Shown: one piece after another, positions 1 through 8,627 of the stretch
Numbering within the stretch: the first letter of the stretch is position 1
Layout of the letters: every line of letters starts with the position of its first letter
DNA from: Halanaerobium saccharolyticum
GTDB taxonomy: Bacteria > Bacillota > Halanaerobiia > Halanaerobiales > Halanaerobiaceae
Direction: 5' to 3'
DNA length: 64,000 nt
Assembly (NCBI RefSeq): GCF_004362045.1
Contig: NZ_SNWX01000007.1
Location: forward strand, 1-64,000
Translations under genes and position numbers: made by a program
Notes under the pieces: generated by a model
Told to the model about the DNA's origin: nothing
Seen by the model: only the letters and a program-made list of their open reading frames with translations
Databases searched by the model: none

Positions 1-112
1 TTCCTTCAGATTCCACCTCGCGATGGACACCCTTGTCTTCAGCTAGCGGTTGGCACTATTAACCCCCACATCAGACTTTCACTGATTAGCAAATATTCAT
101 GCCAGGCAAACT
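1..112 (-). mobile_element. Probable 5' region of a group II intron, cut by the window edge
   Basis: Read on the minus strand, this stretch carries the phrases GTGAAAGTCTGATG, CCAACCGCTAGCTGAAG, AAGGGTGTCC and GAGGTGGAATCTGAAGGAA. I recall these from the RNA upstream of group II intron reverse transcriptase/maturase genes in Firmicutes. The sequence leaves the window at the point where the intron would continue, so no maturase gene is visible. It starts just past the terminator hairpin of the neighbouring binding-protein gene. The exact 5' intron boundary cannot be set from this fragment. Recognition is from memory, hence moderate confidence. Confidence 0.5.
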
Positions 113-146
113 AAAATTGAGAAGGACCGCTCTCGGTCCTTCTCGG
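112..146 (-). terminator. Rho-independent terminator of the sugar-binding protein gene
   Basis: There is a perfect 10-bp stem, GAGAAGGACC at 119-128 and GGTCCTTCTC at 135-144, with a 6-nt loop. On the minus strand it is followed by a short T-rich stretch (AATTTTAG). It lies 25 bases past the stop codon of the gene ending at 171. Confidence 0.75.
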
Positions 147-170
147 TATTATCTAACTGGTCTAATTAAC

Positions 171-1466
171 TTATGGCTGTCTTGGTTCTCCAATTTCATA
201 ACCAAGTAGATCTTTAAGATCTAATTCCATATATTGAACTGCAGTTGAAGCATCACTTTCACCAGTTAATACAGAATGTACTCCCTGGAAGAAAATTTCT
301 GATGCCTGATTATAATTTGGTGCAGTTGCAGTAGAAGGTCTGGCAACAGCATTAGTAAACACCTCATATAACTTACCAAAGAAAGGAACTGCTTCTAAAA
401 CTTCTTCATCTTTATATAATGACTTAATTGTTGGATTAAATGAACCTTCAATTGCACGCATCTTTTGAACCTTTTTACTTGCCATAAATAAAGCAACATC
501 AGCAGCTATTTCAGGATGTTCACTATACTTACTAACTGAAAGATTCCAGCCACCTAAAGTTGCAGCAGAACTACCACTATCACCAGCAGGTAAAGGTGCT
601 ACATCAAATTTACCCTTAATCTGACTTGTGTCTGCATTACCTAAAGTATAAGCATAAGGCCAGTTACGCATAAATAGAGCATTACCAGCTTCCCACATTT
701 TTCTTGCATCTTCTTCTGCCATACCTGTTACACCAGTCGGGGAAATTCCACCAACCCAACCTGATGCCATATCAATTGCTTCGATGGCTTTTTCATTATT
801 AATTGTAATTTTTTTATCCGGACTAACAATGGTACCGCCACCATTAGAAAATACCCATTCTAAGGCATCACAGGTTAAGCCTTCATAAGCATTACCCTGC
901 CAGACATAACCATAAAAGTCAGGGTTTCCGGCTGCTCTTTCCTGCTCCATAATATATTTAGCTGTTTCTTCTAATTCTGTCCAAGTTTGAGGAACTTCAC
1001 GATCATATTTTTTTAACAAATCGGTTCTATAATATAAAAGTCCAGCGTCAGTGAACCAGGGAATTGCAACAAGTCTTCCCTCAACAGTATTGTTCATAAC
1101 TATTTCCTGGAAATGATTATCTGTAACTTCTTCAGCTCCGTACTTATTCAAATCAATAAAGTGCTGAGCTAAATCTCCAGGCCAGATAACATCTACCTGA
1201 TAGACATCAACTTTTGGACTTTCAGCTTCCAAAAACTGTAAATACAAACCTAATCTATCATTAGCAAGATCAGGTGTAGAAAGAACATTAATTTTAACAT
1301 TCGGATGTTCTTCCATATACATCTGTGCTGCCTGCTGGGTTAATTCTAACTCTTTACCCACACTACCTGCAGCTACAGTTATTTCTGTTTTTTCCTGAGC
1401 AAAACCTACAGCTGTAAATGAAACTACTAAAGCCAAAACTAAAACTAAAAGCAAATATTTTCTCAT
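171..1466 (-). CDS. ABC transporter sugar-binding protein (family 1 solute-binding)
   Basis: This 431-aa extracytoplasmic solute-binding protein resembles the trehalose/maltose-type (family 1) binding proteins of carbohydrate ABC importers. Residues 1-23 form a signal peptide (MRKYLLLVLVLALVV core, ending near GFAQ) with no lipobox cysteine. The mature part shows the family's layout, including a hinge-region stretch with GGWNLSVSKYSEHPE and the C-terminal LYEVFTNAVARPSTATAPNY. The start is set by AAGGAGGAG nine bases upstream of ATG. The LacI-type regulator lies 100 bp upstream in the same direction, which points to local sugar control. No permease genes are in view; they would have to lie beyond the intron-like element on the left. 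The sugar specificity cannot be told from sequence alone. Confidence 0.88.
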   Translation of the reverse strand: MRKYLLLVLVLALVVSFTAVGFAQEKTEITVAAGSVGKELELTQQAAQMYMEEHPNVKINVLSTPDLANDRLGLYLQFLEAESPKVDVYQVDVIWPGDLAQHFIDLNKYGAEEVTDNHFQEIVMNNTVEGRLVAIPWFTDAGLLYYRTDLLKKYDREVPQTWTELEETAKYIMEQERAAGNPDFYGYVWQGNAYEGLTCDALEWVFSNGGGTIVSPDKKITINNEKAIEAIDMASGWVGGISPTGVTGMAEEDARKMWEAGNALFMRNWPYAYTLGNADTSQIKGKFDVAPLPAGDSGSSAATLGGWNLSVSKYSEHPEIAADVALFMASKKVQKMRAIEGSFNPTIKSLYKDEEVLEAVPFFGKLYEVFTNAVARPSTATAPNYNQASEIFFQGVHSVLTGESDASTAVQYMELDLKDLLGYEIGEPRQP

Positions 1467-1507
1467 TAATAATTCTCCTCCTTAAAGTTAATTAATAAAA
1501 CAATTAT

Positions 1508-1526
1508 GTTAAGAATATATCTTAAC
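1508..1526. promoter_or_regulatory. Inverted repeat upstream of the sugar-binding gene (candidate operator)
   Basis: GTTAAGAATATATCTTAAC has perfect 7-bp arms around a 5-bp centre and lies 41 bp upstream of the binding-protein start. Its position suits an operator or a promoter element, but it differs from the palindrome in front of the regulator gene at 2598-2611, so the two need not bind the same protein. Confidence 0.35.
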
Positions 1527-1567
1527 TACCCCCTATTATTGACTACAATCACCCCCCTTATTAAGTA

Positions 1568-2575
1568 TTATGCTAATCTATTTGTGCTTTCTCTAACCAC
1601 AAGTTCATGTGGAATAAAGACCTTATTATCTTCAATTTTTTCCTGATTGATAATATTATTCAGAATTTCTATACTCTTTAAACCCAGCTGATAGCCTGAT
1701 TGTTTGATAGTCGTTAAAGCAGGATCAATATATTCCCCCAGCTCAATACCATCAAATCCAACTACTGAAATATCTTCAGGCACTTTAATATTCTGTTCTC
1801 TTAAATAACTTATTGCACCAACTGCCATTTCATCATTAAAAGCAAAAATTGCTGTTACATCTGGAAATTTACTCATAATTTTTTTTGCTGCAGAATAACC
1901 ACTTTCAAATGTAAAATCTCCCTCAATAAACCGCCTGGGTTCGTATCTTATTTCACTAAGCCTTAAAGCAAGTTTGACACCTCTAAGCCTTTCCTGGCTG
2001 GCAAGTAGATCCAGATCAGGGCCCTTAATAAATGCCAGATCTTTATGCCCGGCTTTACATAGAAACTCTACCATATCATAGGCCGCTGCAACATTATCAA
2101 CTGTTACACAGCTGATCTGTGGATCATTAATATAACCCGAAGCAAAAACTACTGGAATCTGATAGTTTTTTACTATGGAGAGTAGATCATTATAATAATT
2201 TGTTGTAATCAAAATAATTCCGTCTATCTTTTTTTGTTTCATAATATTTAAATAATTCTGCTCTTTCTCGAATTCTCCATCTGAATCACCGTAGATTAGA
2301 GCATAACCTCTTTCTCTGGCTTCTGCTTCAATTCCTTTAAGCAGATTAGCCAGAAAAGGCCTTTCCATCCCAGCTCCAATAACTCCGATTAAATTGCTGG
2401 TATTAGTTCGCAATATTCGAGCAGAATCATTAATTTGATAGTCCAACTTATCAACAGCCTTTTGCACCTTTCTGGCTGTTTCTTCTCTAACCAGTGAACT
2501 ATCATTTAAAACACGAGAAACTGTGCTTAATGAAACTCCTGCTAATTTGGCTACATCTTTCATAGTGACATCCAT
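1568..2575 (-). CDS. LacI-family transcriptional regulator
   Basis: This 335-aa LacI/GalR-type repressor has an N-terminal helix-turn-helix at residues 4-24 (MKDVAKLAGVSLSTVSRVLN) followed by the hinge helix region. The rest is a periplasmic-binding-protein-like effector domain, with typical stretches VVGFDGIELGEYIDPALTTI near residue 272 and a C-terminal HELVVRESTNR. The start is supported by GGGAG eight bases upstream of ATG. It is the first gene before the sugar-binding protein and probably senses its sugar or a phosphorylated derivative. Its own promoter region holds a palindrome (2598-2611), which suggests autoregulation. Length and motifs are complete. Confidence 0.93.
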   Translation of the reverse strand: MDVTMKDVAKLAGVSLSTVSRVLNDSSLVREETARKVQKAVDKLDYQINDSARILRTNTSNLIGVIGAGMERPFLANLLKGIEAEARERGYALIYGDSDGEFEKEQNYLNIMKQKKIDGIILITTNYYNDLLSIVKNYQIPVVFASGYINDPQISCVTVDNVAAAYDMVEFLCKAGHKDLAFIKGPDLDLLASQERLRGVKLALRLSEIRYEPRRFIEGDFTFESGYSAAKKIMSKFPDVTAIFAFNDEMAVGAISYLREQNIKVPEDISVVGFDGIELGEYIDPALTTIKQSGYQLGLKSIEILNNIINQEKIEDNKVFIPHELVVRESTNRLA

Positions 2576-2597
2576 ATTTTTCGCTCCCAGTAAATAA

Positions 2598-2611
2598 TGA
2601 AATCCATTTCA
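2598..2611. promoter_or_regulatory. LacI-type operator candidate upstream of the regulator gene
   Basis: TGAAATCCATTTCA has 6-bp inverted arms around CC and lies 22 bp upstream of the LacI-family start codon, just downstream of a TATACT -10-like hexamer read on the minus strand. LacI-family operators are short palindromes of this kind, though usually with a CG centre. The link to this regulator is an inference. Confidence 0.4.
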
Positions 2612-2802
2612 CTAATTAGTATATTCAACACTCAATTAAAAATTCCTGCAAAATTATCAAATTTATTTAAATATTATGCTTATTTCTTATAAAATAGCCT
2701 ATATTTATGTGATTTCTGATAATTTAAGTCAAAATATCTCCTTTTATGAGGAAATAATTCAAATTGAAAATATTTATAACTTTCTGTTAATTTAAGTCTT
2801 GA

Positions 2803-2840
2803 AAAAAGCCTGAAATTCATGAAATGGTTTTCAGGCTTTT
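2803..2840. terminator. Terminator after the lone family-5 binding protein (bidirectional form)
   Basis: AAAAGCCTGAAA near 2804 pairs with TTTTCAGGCTTTT near 2827-2839. The stem is flanked by A and T runs, so it can end transcripts on either strand. It lies directly after the stop codon at 2848 of the minus-strand gene. Confidence 0.75.
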
Positions 2841-2847
2841 AATTGAT

Positions 2848-4437
2848 TTATTGTTCAAAATAAAGCATTTCAAAGTTATATTTTGAATATACATTTTTAA
2901 ACAATTCCTCGTTTTTTATTTTACTGGAAATTAGATAACTATCTGCTCCCTGAAGCAGAAATACAAATGGATTATCATTAATTAATATTTCGGTAATGAT
3001 TTCGTAAGCTTTTTCCCGGTTCTGCCTGCTGCTTATTAATTTTAAATAATCTATCATATTATCCACTCTGCTATTATGATATCCAAAATAGTTTTTGGCT
3101 GAAGTTGAATAAAAATTGTCATAAATAAATTGAAAACGGCTGCTGTATTTAGATGACATGATAAAAAGTTGACTATCTATATTTTGACTTTTTACCTTTT
3201 TAAAATATTCAGCCCAGTTATATTTTTTTACTTCAAGTTTTATATCTTTTGATTTTAACTGGTTTTTCATATATTCAGCTATTTTAATAGCTGTTTTTGA
3301 ATTGTTAATTGTTAAGCTTAAATTATTTAACTCATTATCCAGAGTAGCACTATCATTTTTTACTAAGTTTTCTCTTATTTTAGCTAATAATTGTTGATTA
3401 TTACTGCTGGCCCCGGGTAAAATAAGATTATTAAAATTTAAAGCTGCAGGAAAATCATTTTTATTGATAATATCTCTAATACTCTCTTTAAAATTCATCT
3501 GACTGGAATTGAAATGTAAATCACTTTTATAATTAAATGCAGCAAAATAGATATAGCTGTTTTCAAATTTCATAATTTGATAATCACTAAAATTATTTTT
3601 TTGCTGTTGAAAGGCAGAAAACTCCTCTGAATTAAGCTGGTATAAATCAAATTTCTGTAGATTATTTTTTAAAATTTTACCTTCCACAAAATTTATTTCA
3701 ATCTGATTTAAATAGGGGGTGTTTTGGTCCTGATAATTATTTTTCCAATAATTGTCGTTTTTGAGTAGGGTAACTTTATTTTTAAAAAATCCTCCAAATT
3801 TAAAGGGTCCTGTACCGACTGGAGTTAGAGAAAAATTAAAATCCTTATTTAAAACTGCCTCTGCCGGCATTACAACAGCTGCCCTTTTAGCTAAATTATA
3901 TATAAAAGGAGCATAAGATTGCTTTAATTCAATTTCTAAATTATAGGTATCTAAAACCCTAATACCAGCTATTTCTTTACTTTTACCCTGTCGAAACTTG
4001 TCATAACCTTTAATTTTAGCTAATAACTCAGCATAGGGGGATTTGTTTCTAGCAGCAGCCAGATATTCTAATGACCATTTCCAGTCTTCTGCAGTAACAC
4101 TTCTTTCATTTAGCGGCACTTCTCCTTCTTTAATTTTGTAAGAATGAAAATAAATATTCTTCTTTAATTTAAAATTATAAACCGTAGAATCCTTATTTAC
4201 CTGCCAGGATTCTGCTAAATTTGCAGTTAACTTTCCCTGGCTGTTATAAGATATTAAAGTATCAAATATCTGGTTGTTAATCATAAGCGCAGTCTCATTA
4301 GCAGCATAGATCGGGTTTAAGTTAAATGGCCTTTGTTCAACTTTAATTTTTAAGTTCCCACCATAATTAGCAGCATTAGTGGGAAAAAGAATTAAAAATA
4401 AGATTAAAATAGTCAGTAACGAAATTTTAACTTTCAT
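2848..4437 (-). CDS. ABC transporter family-5 solute-binding protein (peptide/nickel type)
   Basis: This 529-aa extracytoplasmic binding protein is of the oligopeptide/nickel class (SBP_bac_5). The start is MKVKISLL at 4437, because GGAGG sits nine bases before it; an in-frame upstream ATG at 4470 has no such site. Residues 1-22 form a signal peptide ending near PTNAA, without a lipobox cysteine. Family features include the LNPIYAANETALMINNQIFD stretch close to the N-terminus and VTAEDWKWSLEYL further in. It lies behind the terminator of the opp operon and ahead of its own terminator, so it is probably a separately expressed spare receptor for that transporter or for another one. It is more lysine/asparagine-rich and less conserved than the OppA at 8628. 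Confidence 0.82.
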   Translation of the reverse strand: MKVKISLLTILILFLILFPTNAANYGGNLKIKVEQRPFNLNPIYAANETALMINNQIFDTLISYNSQGKLTANLAESWQVNKDSTVYNFKLKKNIYFHSYKIKEGEVPLNERSVTAEDWKWSLEYLAAARNKSPYAELLAKIKGYDKFRQGKSKEIAGIRVLDTYNLEIELKQSYAPFIYNLAKRAAVVMPAEAVLNKDFNFSLTPVGTGPFKFGGFFKNKVTLLKNDNYWKNNYQDQNTPYLNQIEINFVEGKILKNNLQKFDLYQLNSEEFSAFQQQKNNFSDYQIMKFENSYIYFAAFNYKSDLHFNSSQMNFKESIRDIINKNDFPAALNFNNLILPGASSNNQQLLAKIRENLVKNDSATLDNELNNLSLTINNSKTAIKIAEYMKNQLKSKDIKLEVKKYNWAEYFKKVKSQNIDSQLFIMSSKYSSRFQFIYDNFYSTSAKNYFGYHNSRVDNMIDYLKLISSRQNREKAYEIITEILINDNPFVFLLQGADSYLISSKIKNEELFKNVYSKYNFEMLYFEQ

Positions 4438-4483
4438 AATTATATTCCTCCAGAAAATATACCTACTCAATTATTATTATTCT

Positions 4484-4533
4484 TCAAAAAGAAGAAAATC
4501 CCTGTCTGGATTTTAAATATCCATAAACAGGGA
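4484..4533 (-). terminator. Terminator of the opp operon
   Basis: TCCCTGT at 4499-4505 pairs with ACAGGGA at 4527-4533, with an inner TGGAT/ATCCA stem. On the minus strand it is followed by TTTTCTTCTTTTT. It lies 27 bp past the oppF stop codon. Confidence 0.85.
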
Positions 4534-4559
4534 CTAATAATTATCTATTTAATTAATAA

Positions 4560-5534
4560 TTATTGATCTAACAAATGACAGGCTGCATAATGTCCATCTC
4601 CATATTCTTTAAACTCTGGTTCCTTAACAGGACATGGTTCAAAAGCTTTTGGACAGCGGGGATGAAATCTACAGCCAGAAGGTGGATCTACCGGTGAAGG
4701 TACATCTCCCTCTAAAATAATTCTATCTTTTTTCTTCTTCGGATCTGCCTCTGGAATTGCAGATAATAATGATTGGGTATAGGGATGCATTGGATTATCA
4801 AATAATTCTTTTTTGTCTGTTAACTCCACTAACTTACCCAGATACATTACTGCGACTCGATCACTGATATGCTTTACAACACTCAAATCATGGGCAATAA
4901 AGAGATAAGTTAATCCATACTCCTTCTGTAAATCCTGCAGTAAGTTAACAACCTGAGCCTGAACAGATACATCAAGAGCAGATACCGGCTCATCGGCAAT
5001 AATCAGCTTGGGATCTACTGCCAGAGCTCGGGCTACACCTATCCGCTGACGCTGTCCACCACTAAATTCGTGAGGATAGCGGTTCATGTATTCTGCTCCC
5101 AGACCTACATTTTCCAGTATCTCTCTAACCTTTTCATTTCTTTCCTTCTTATTTTTTGCAAGATTATGGATATCAAGCGGCTCACCAACAATATCCGCAA
5201 CAGTCATCCGGGGATTAAGAGAAGCATATGGATCCTGAAAAATAATCTGCATATCGCGTCTGATAGCACGCATTTCTTTTTTATCAAGGTCCATAACATT
5301 TTTACCTTCAAATATAACTTCCCCTGCTGTTGCTTCCAGAAGTCGCAAAATAGTTCTCCCGGTTGTTGATTTACCACAACCTGACTCACCTACCAGACCG
5401 AGTGTTTCTCCTTCTTCAACTACAAAGGAAATATCATCAACAGCTTTTACATGAGCTACTGTTCTTTTAAATATTCCTGCTTTAACTGGAAAATATTTTT
5501 TTAGATTTTTTACTTCTAATAAATTCTCAGCCAT
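4560..5534 (-). CDS. oppF: Oligopeptide ABC transporter ATP-binding protein OppF/DppF
   Basis: This 324-aa ABC ATPase powers a peptide importer together with the OppD-like subunit. The Walker A motif is GESGCGKST (residues 49-57), the signature is [14 protein letters not shown], and Walker B reads [12 protein letters not shown]. The C-terminal oligopeptide-transporter extension contains CRFHPRCP. The start codon overlaps the oppD stop codon by one base (TAATG), so the two are translationally coupled. It is the last gene of the operon and is followed by a clear terminator. Whether the natural substrate is oligopeptide, dipeptide or an oligosaccharide cannot be settled from the sequence, because family-5 transporters of thermophiles and halophiles also carry sugars. 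Confidence 0.93.
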   Translation of the reverse strand: MAENLLEVKNLKKYFPVKAGIFKRTVAHVKAVDDISFVVEEGETLGLVGESGCGKSTTGRTILRLLEATAGEVIFEGKNVMDLDKKEMRAIRRDMQIIFQDPYASLNPRMTVADIVGEPLDIHNLAKNKKERNEKVREILENVGLGAEYMNRYPHEFSGGQRQRIGVARALAVDPKLIIADEPVSALDVSVQAQVVNLLQDLQKEYGLTYLFIAHDLSVVKHISDRVAVMYLGKLVELTDKKELFDNPMHPYTQSLLSAIPEADPKKKKDRIILEGDVPSPVDPPSGCRFHPRCPKAFEPCPVKEPEFKEYGDGHYAACHLLDQ

Positions 5535-6565
5535 TATTTTTGAACACCTCGATCCTCATAAATTCTTTCTCCACGTTTCTTAATTTCTTCTAAATGTTCA
5601 TATCTCCAGCAGCGAACCATATGTCCCCCATCTGTATCTTCTAAAGGTGGTTCTACATCAAAACATTTACCTTCAGCCAGAGGACAGCGAGTATTAAACT
5701 TACATCCCTCCGGGAAATTCAGTGGAGAAGGTACACTGCCTGGAATAGCTTCCAGACGATCTACATCTTTATCCAGTTTAGGAATAGAGTTCATTAATCC
5801 CCAGGTATAAGGATGTTTAGGATCATCAAAAAGGGTATCTACATCTGTATACTCTACTACCTTTCCGGCATACATAACCGCTACTCTATCAGAAACCTCA
5901 GCAATTACTCCCAGATCATGAGTAATCATCATAATTGCCATTCCATAGCTTTCTTTTAAGGAGTTCATCAATTCTAAAATCTGAGCCTGAATTGTTACAT
6001 CAAGTGCTGTTGTTGGCTCATCAGCAATCAATAACTGAGGATCACAGCTTAAAGCCATTGCAATCATTACCCGCTGCCTCATACCTCCAGATAACTGGTG
6101 GGGATATTCGTCTACTCTCTGTTCCGGCAGAGGTATACCCACTTTCTGCAGCATTTCTATTGCCTGGCGTCTGGCTTCTTTTCTTTTTACCTGTTTGTGC
6201 AGCATAATTGCTTCTATAATCTGATCACCAACAGTATAAACAGGATTAAGAGAAGTCATTGGTTCCTGAAAAATCATTGAAATATCATTACCTCTAATTT
6301 TTCGCATTTCTTTTTCAGATAACTTAGTTAAATCTGTTCCCTTAAAATTAATTTCTCCTGCCTCTATTCTTCCTGGAGGAGATTCTACCAGTCTCATAAT
6401 TGATAATGAGGTAACACTTTTTCCACAACCAGATTCTCCTACAATACCTAAAGTTTCACCGGGATAGATTTCGTAATCAACTCCATCTACCGCCTTGACT
6501 ACTCCTTCTTCTGTATAAAAATAAGTTTTTAAGTTTTTAACTTCTACAAGTGCTTCTTTACTCAA
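5534..6565 (-). CDS. oppD: Oligopeptide ABC transporter ATP-binding protein OppD/DppD
   Basis: This second ABC ATPase of the peptide importer is about 343 aa. Walker A is GESGCGKS near residue 45, the signature is [15 protein letters not shown], and Walker B is [12 protein letters not shown]. The C-terminal extension has [15 protein letters not shown], typical of OppD. I favour a TTG start at 6565, because AGGTAGG lies eight bases before it. A GTG at 6574 in the same frame sits almost on the ribosome-binding site. It lies 36 bp after oppC and ends inside the oppF start codon. Confidence 0.92.
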   Translation of the reverse strand: MSKEALVEVKNLKTYFYTEEGVVKAVDGVDYEIYPGETLGIVGESGCGKSVTSLSIMRLVESPPGRIEAGEINFKGTDLTKLSEKEMRKIRGNDISMIFQEPMTSLNPVYTVGDQIIEAIMLHKQVKRKEARRQAIEMLQKVGIPLPEQRVDEYPHQLSGGMRQRVMIAMALSCDPQLLIADEPTTALDVTIQAQILELMNSLKESYGMAIMMITHDLGVIAEVSDRVAVMYAGKVVEYTDVDTLFDDPKHPYTWGLMNSIPKLDKDVDRLEAIPGSVPSPLNFPEGCKFNTRCPLAEGKCFDVEPPLEDTDGGHMVRCWRYEHLEEIKKRGERIYEDRGVQK

Positions 6566-6601
6566 AAAATTCACCTACCTTATTAGCGTCTATTTACAAA
6601 T

Positions 6602-7477
6602 CTAATTAAGCTTTGGGTCTAATATATCACGGAAAGCATCACCAATTAAATTCCAGGACAAACAGAATAAGGTGATTGCAATACCAGGAATAACTAGTGT
6701 ATACCAGTAATGAAGTGGATCACCTTCTACCCCTAATATCCAATTTCGGGCAAATGAAATCATCTGCCCCCAGTCAGCATACCCTTCTGGAGCTCCTACT
6801 CCCAGAAAACTTAAAGTGGATGCGGTAATAACCATCGATCCCATCCTCATAGAAGCCTGGATAACAACTGGGAAAATTGTATTAAGAATAATATGTCTAA
6901 AAATTATTCTAAAATCATTAGCCCCCAGCGCAAGCGCTGCCTGAACAAATTCGTCTTCTTTAACTGATAATACCTGGGATCTCATCAGTCTTGCTGTACT
7001 CATCCAACTAAATGTAATTAAGGCAATCATAACATTTGTGATCCCCTGACCTAAAATAGTGACCAGTACAATAGTAGCAATAATAAAGGGGATTGACATA
7101 AAGACATCCGTAATCCTCATAATTATTTCGTCAATTAGACCACCATAATAAGCAGCAACGGTACCAATAATTATACCCAAAGTACTACTTATTCCAACAA
7201 CAACCAAACCAATTCTAAAAGCAGTTCTTGTCCCCCAGACAATACCATAAAATATATCATACTGCCCTTCAGTAGTTCCAAAAATATGTTCTTCACTTGG
7301 CGGCTGAGGTTCAATCGACCAGCCACCCCTGGGAATCAAATATGGTTCATCTGGATCTTGAGGAGGTGCAATCCAGGGTGCCAGTACTGCTACAACAATA
7401 AAAAATAAAATAATTAATATACCTAATAATGAAATTTTATTTTGTAATAACCGTTTTAAAACTTCTTGCCATTCCAC
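6602..7477 (-). CDS. oppC: Oligopeptide ABC transporter permease OppC/DppC
   Basis: This 291-aa inner-membrane permease has a first transmembrane segment at about residues 15-36 (ISLLGILIILFFIVVAVLAP), followed by the long periplasmic loop of OppC proteins and further helices. The binding-protein-dependent transport (EAA) loop reads EFVQAALALGANDFRIIFRH. The start is a GTG at 7477 with GGAGTGATGG upstream, eight bases after the oppB stop codon. It works with OppB as the translocation channel. Confidence 0.92.
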   Translation of the reverse strand: MEWQEVLKRLLQNKISLLGILIILFFIVVAVLAPWIAPPQDPDEPYLIPRGGWSIEPQPPSEEHIFGTTEGQYDIFYGIVWGTRTAFRIGLVVVGISSTLGIIIGTVAAYYGGLIDEIIMRITDVFMSIPFIIATIVLVTILGQGITNVMIALITFSWMSTARLMRSQVLSVKEDEFVQAALALGANDFRIIFRHIILNTIFPVVIQASMRMGSMVITASTLSFLGVGAPEGYADWGQMISFARNWILGVEGDPLHYWYTLVIPGIAITLFCLSWNLIGDAFRDILDPKLN

Positions 7478-7485
7478 TTAAACCA

Positions 7486-8520
7486 TCACTCCAATCTAAT
7501 TCTTGGGTCAATTACAGCATAAGAAACATCAACAAAGAGATTAATTAGTATTAATAATAGTCCGAAATATAGTGCTCCACCCAGTACACCTGGATAATCA
7601 AGCTGCTGAGCTGAAGTGGCCATAAATTGTCCCAGACCTCTTATATTAAAAATACTCTCTACAATAACCAGACCACCCGCAAGACCTAATATCATCTGTC
7701 CAGCAACTGTTACTACCGGAATCAGAGCATTTCTAACCGCATGCTTATAGACAACTATATTATCGGCTAAACCTTTTGCTCTTGCAGTTCTGATATAATC
7801 TTTTTTTAATGTCTCCAGCATATTTGAACGGGTTATTCTTAATATAAAAGCCCACCATAATATTGAAATTGTAATTACTGGTGCAATCATATGTCTGATT
7901 GCATCTAAAACAACTGCAAAATTAAAATTCAATAGTCCATCTAAAATATACATTCCTGTATAATTTGCAAATTCTGCTGACCTGACAATTTCAGTTGCCC
8001 AGTTTGAAAGCCGTCCTGGCGGCAGCCATCCTAAAACCCCATAGAAAATCATTAAAACCAATAATCCAAAAACAAATGAGGGGAATGACCATCCTATAAC
8101 TGCAAAAATTCTAATAATATGATCTATTAATTTATTATGGTGCACTGCAGAAATAACCCCTAATATAATCCCACCAAATATAACAGGTATTAATGATAAC
8201 AATGCTAGCTCAATTGTTGCCGGAAATCTATTTGCAATCGCTGTAGTTACCGGTGCACCAGCTGATTCTGACCAACCAAAATCCCCCTGAGCGACCCCAC
8301 TAATCCAGCGACCATATTGTTCATACCAGGGATCATCTAGTCCATATTTTGCAATAAGCTGCTCAACATCATCTACTCCTTTTAACTGAGCAGGATCAGT
8401 TATATAGGTACTTAACCTCTGGTAAGGGCCCAACATCATAATCATAGAAAATATTAACAAACTTACTCCAAAGAGGATTACTGGTAGTATAAATAAACGC
8501 CTTATAATATAAGAAATCAT
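7486..8520 (-). CDS. oppB: Oligopeptide ABC transporter permease OppB/DppB
   Basis: This 344-aa membrane permease begins MISYIIRRLFILPVILFGVS, the usual N-terminal helix of OppB proteins. About six transmembrane segments can be seen. The EAA loop is DYIRTARAKGLADNIVVYKH, followed by ALIPVVTVAGQMILGLAGG. The C-terminus LLILINLFVDVSYAVIDPRI is typical of the family. It follows oppA by 107 bp and precedes oppC by eight bases. Confidence 0.93.
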   Translation of the reverse strand: MISYIIRRLFILPVILFGVSLLIFSMIMMLGPYQRLSTYITDPAQLKGVDDVEQLIAKYGLDDPWYEQYGRWISGVAQGDFGWSESAGAPVTTAIANRFPATIELALLSLIPVIFGGIILGVISAVHHNKLIDHIIRIFAVIGWSFPSFVFGLLVLMIFYGVLGWLPPGRLSNWATEIVRSAEFANYTGMYILDGLLNFNFAVVLDAIRHMIAPVITISILWWAFILRITRSNMLETLKKDYIRTARAKGLADNIVVYKHAVRNALIPVVTVAGQMILGLAGGLVIVESIFNIRGLGQFMATSAQQLDYPGVLGGALYFGLLLILINLFVDVSYAVIDPRIRLE

Positions 8521-8627
8521 CCTCTAAATTCATCCTTTCCAACTTTTTTATTATATAAACAATAACATATCTGGAGGGTTAAATATCCCCCCAGATATTT
8601 ATTGTAATATTTTTACTGACTAAAAAA

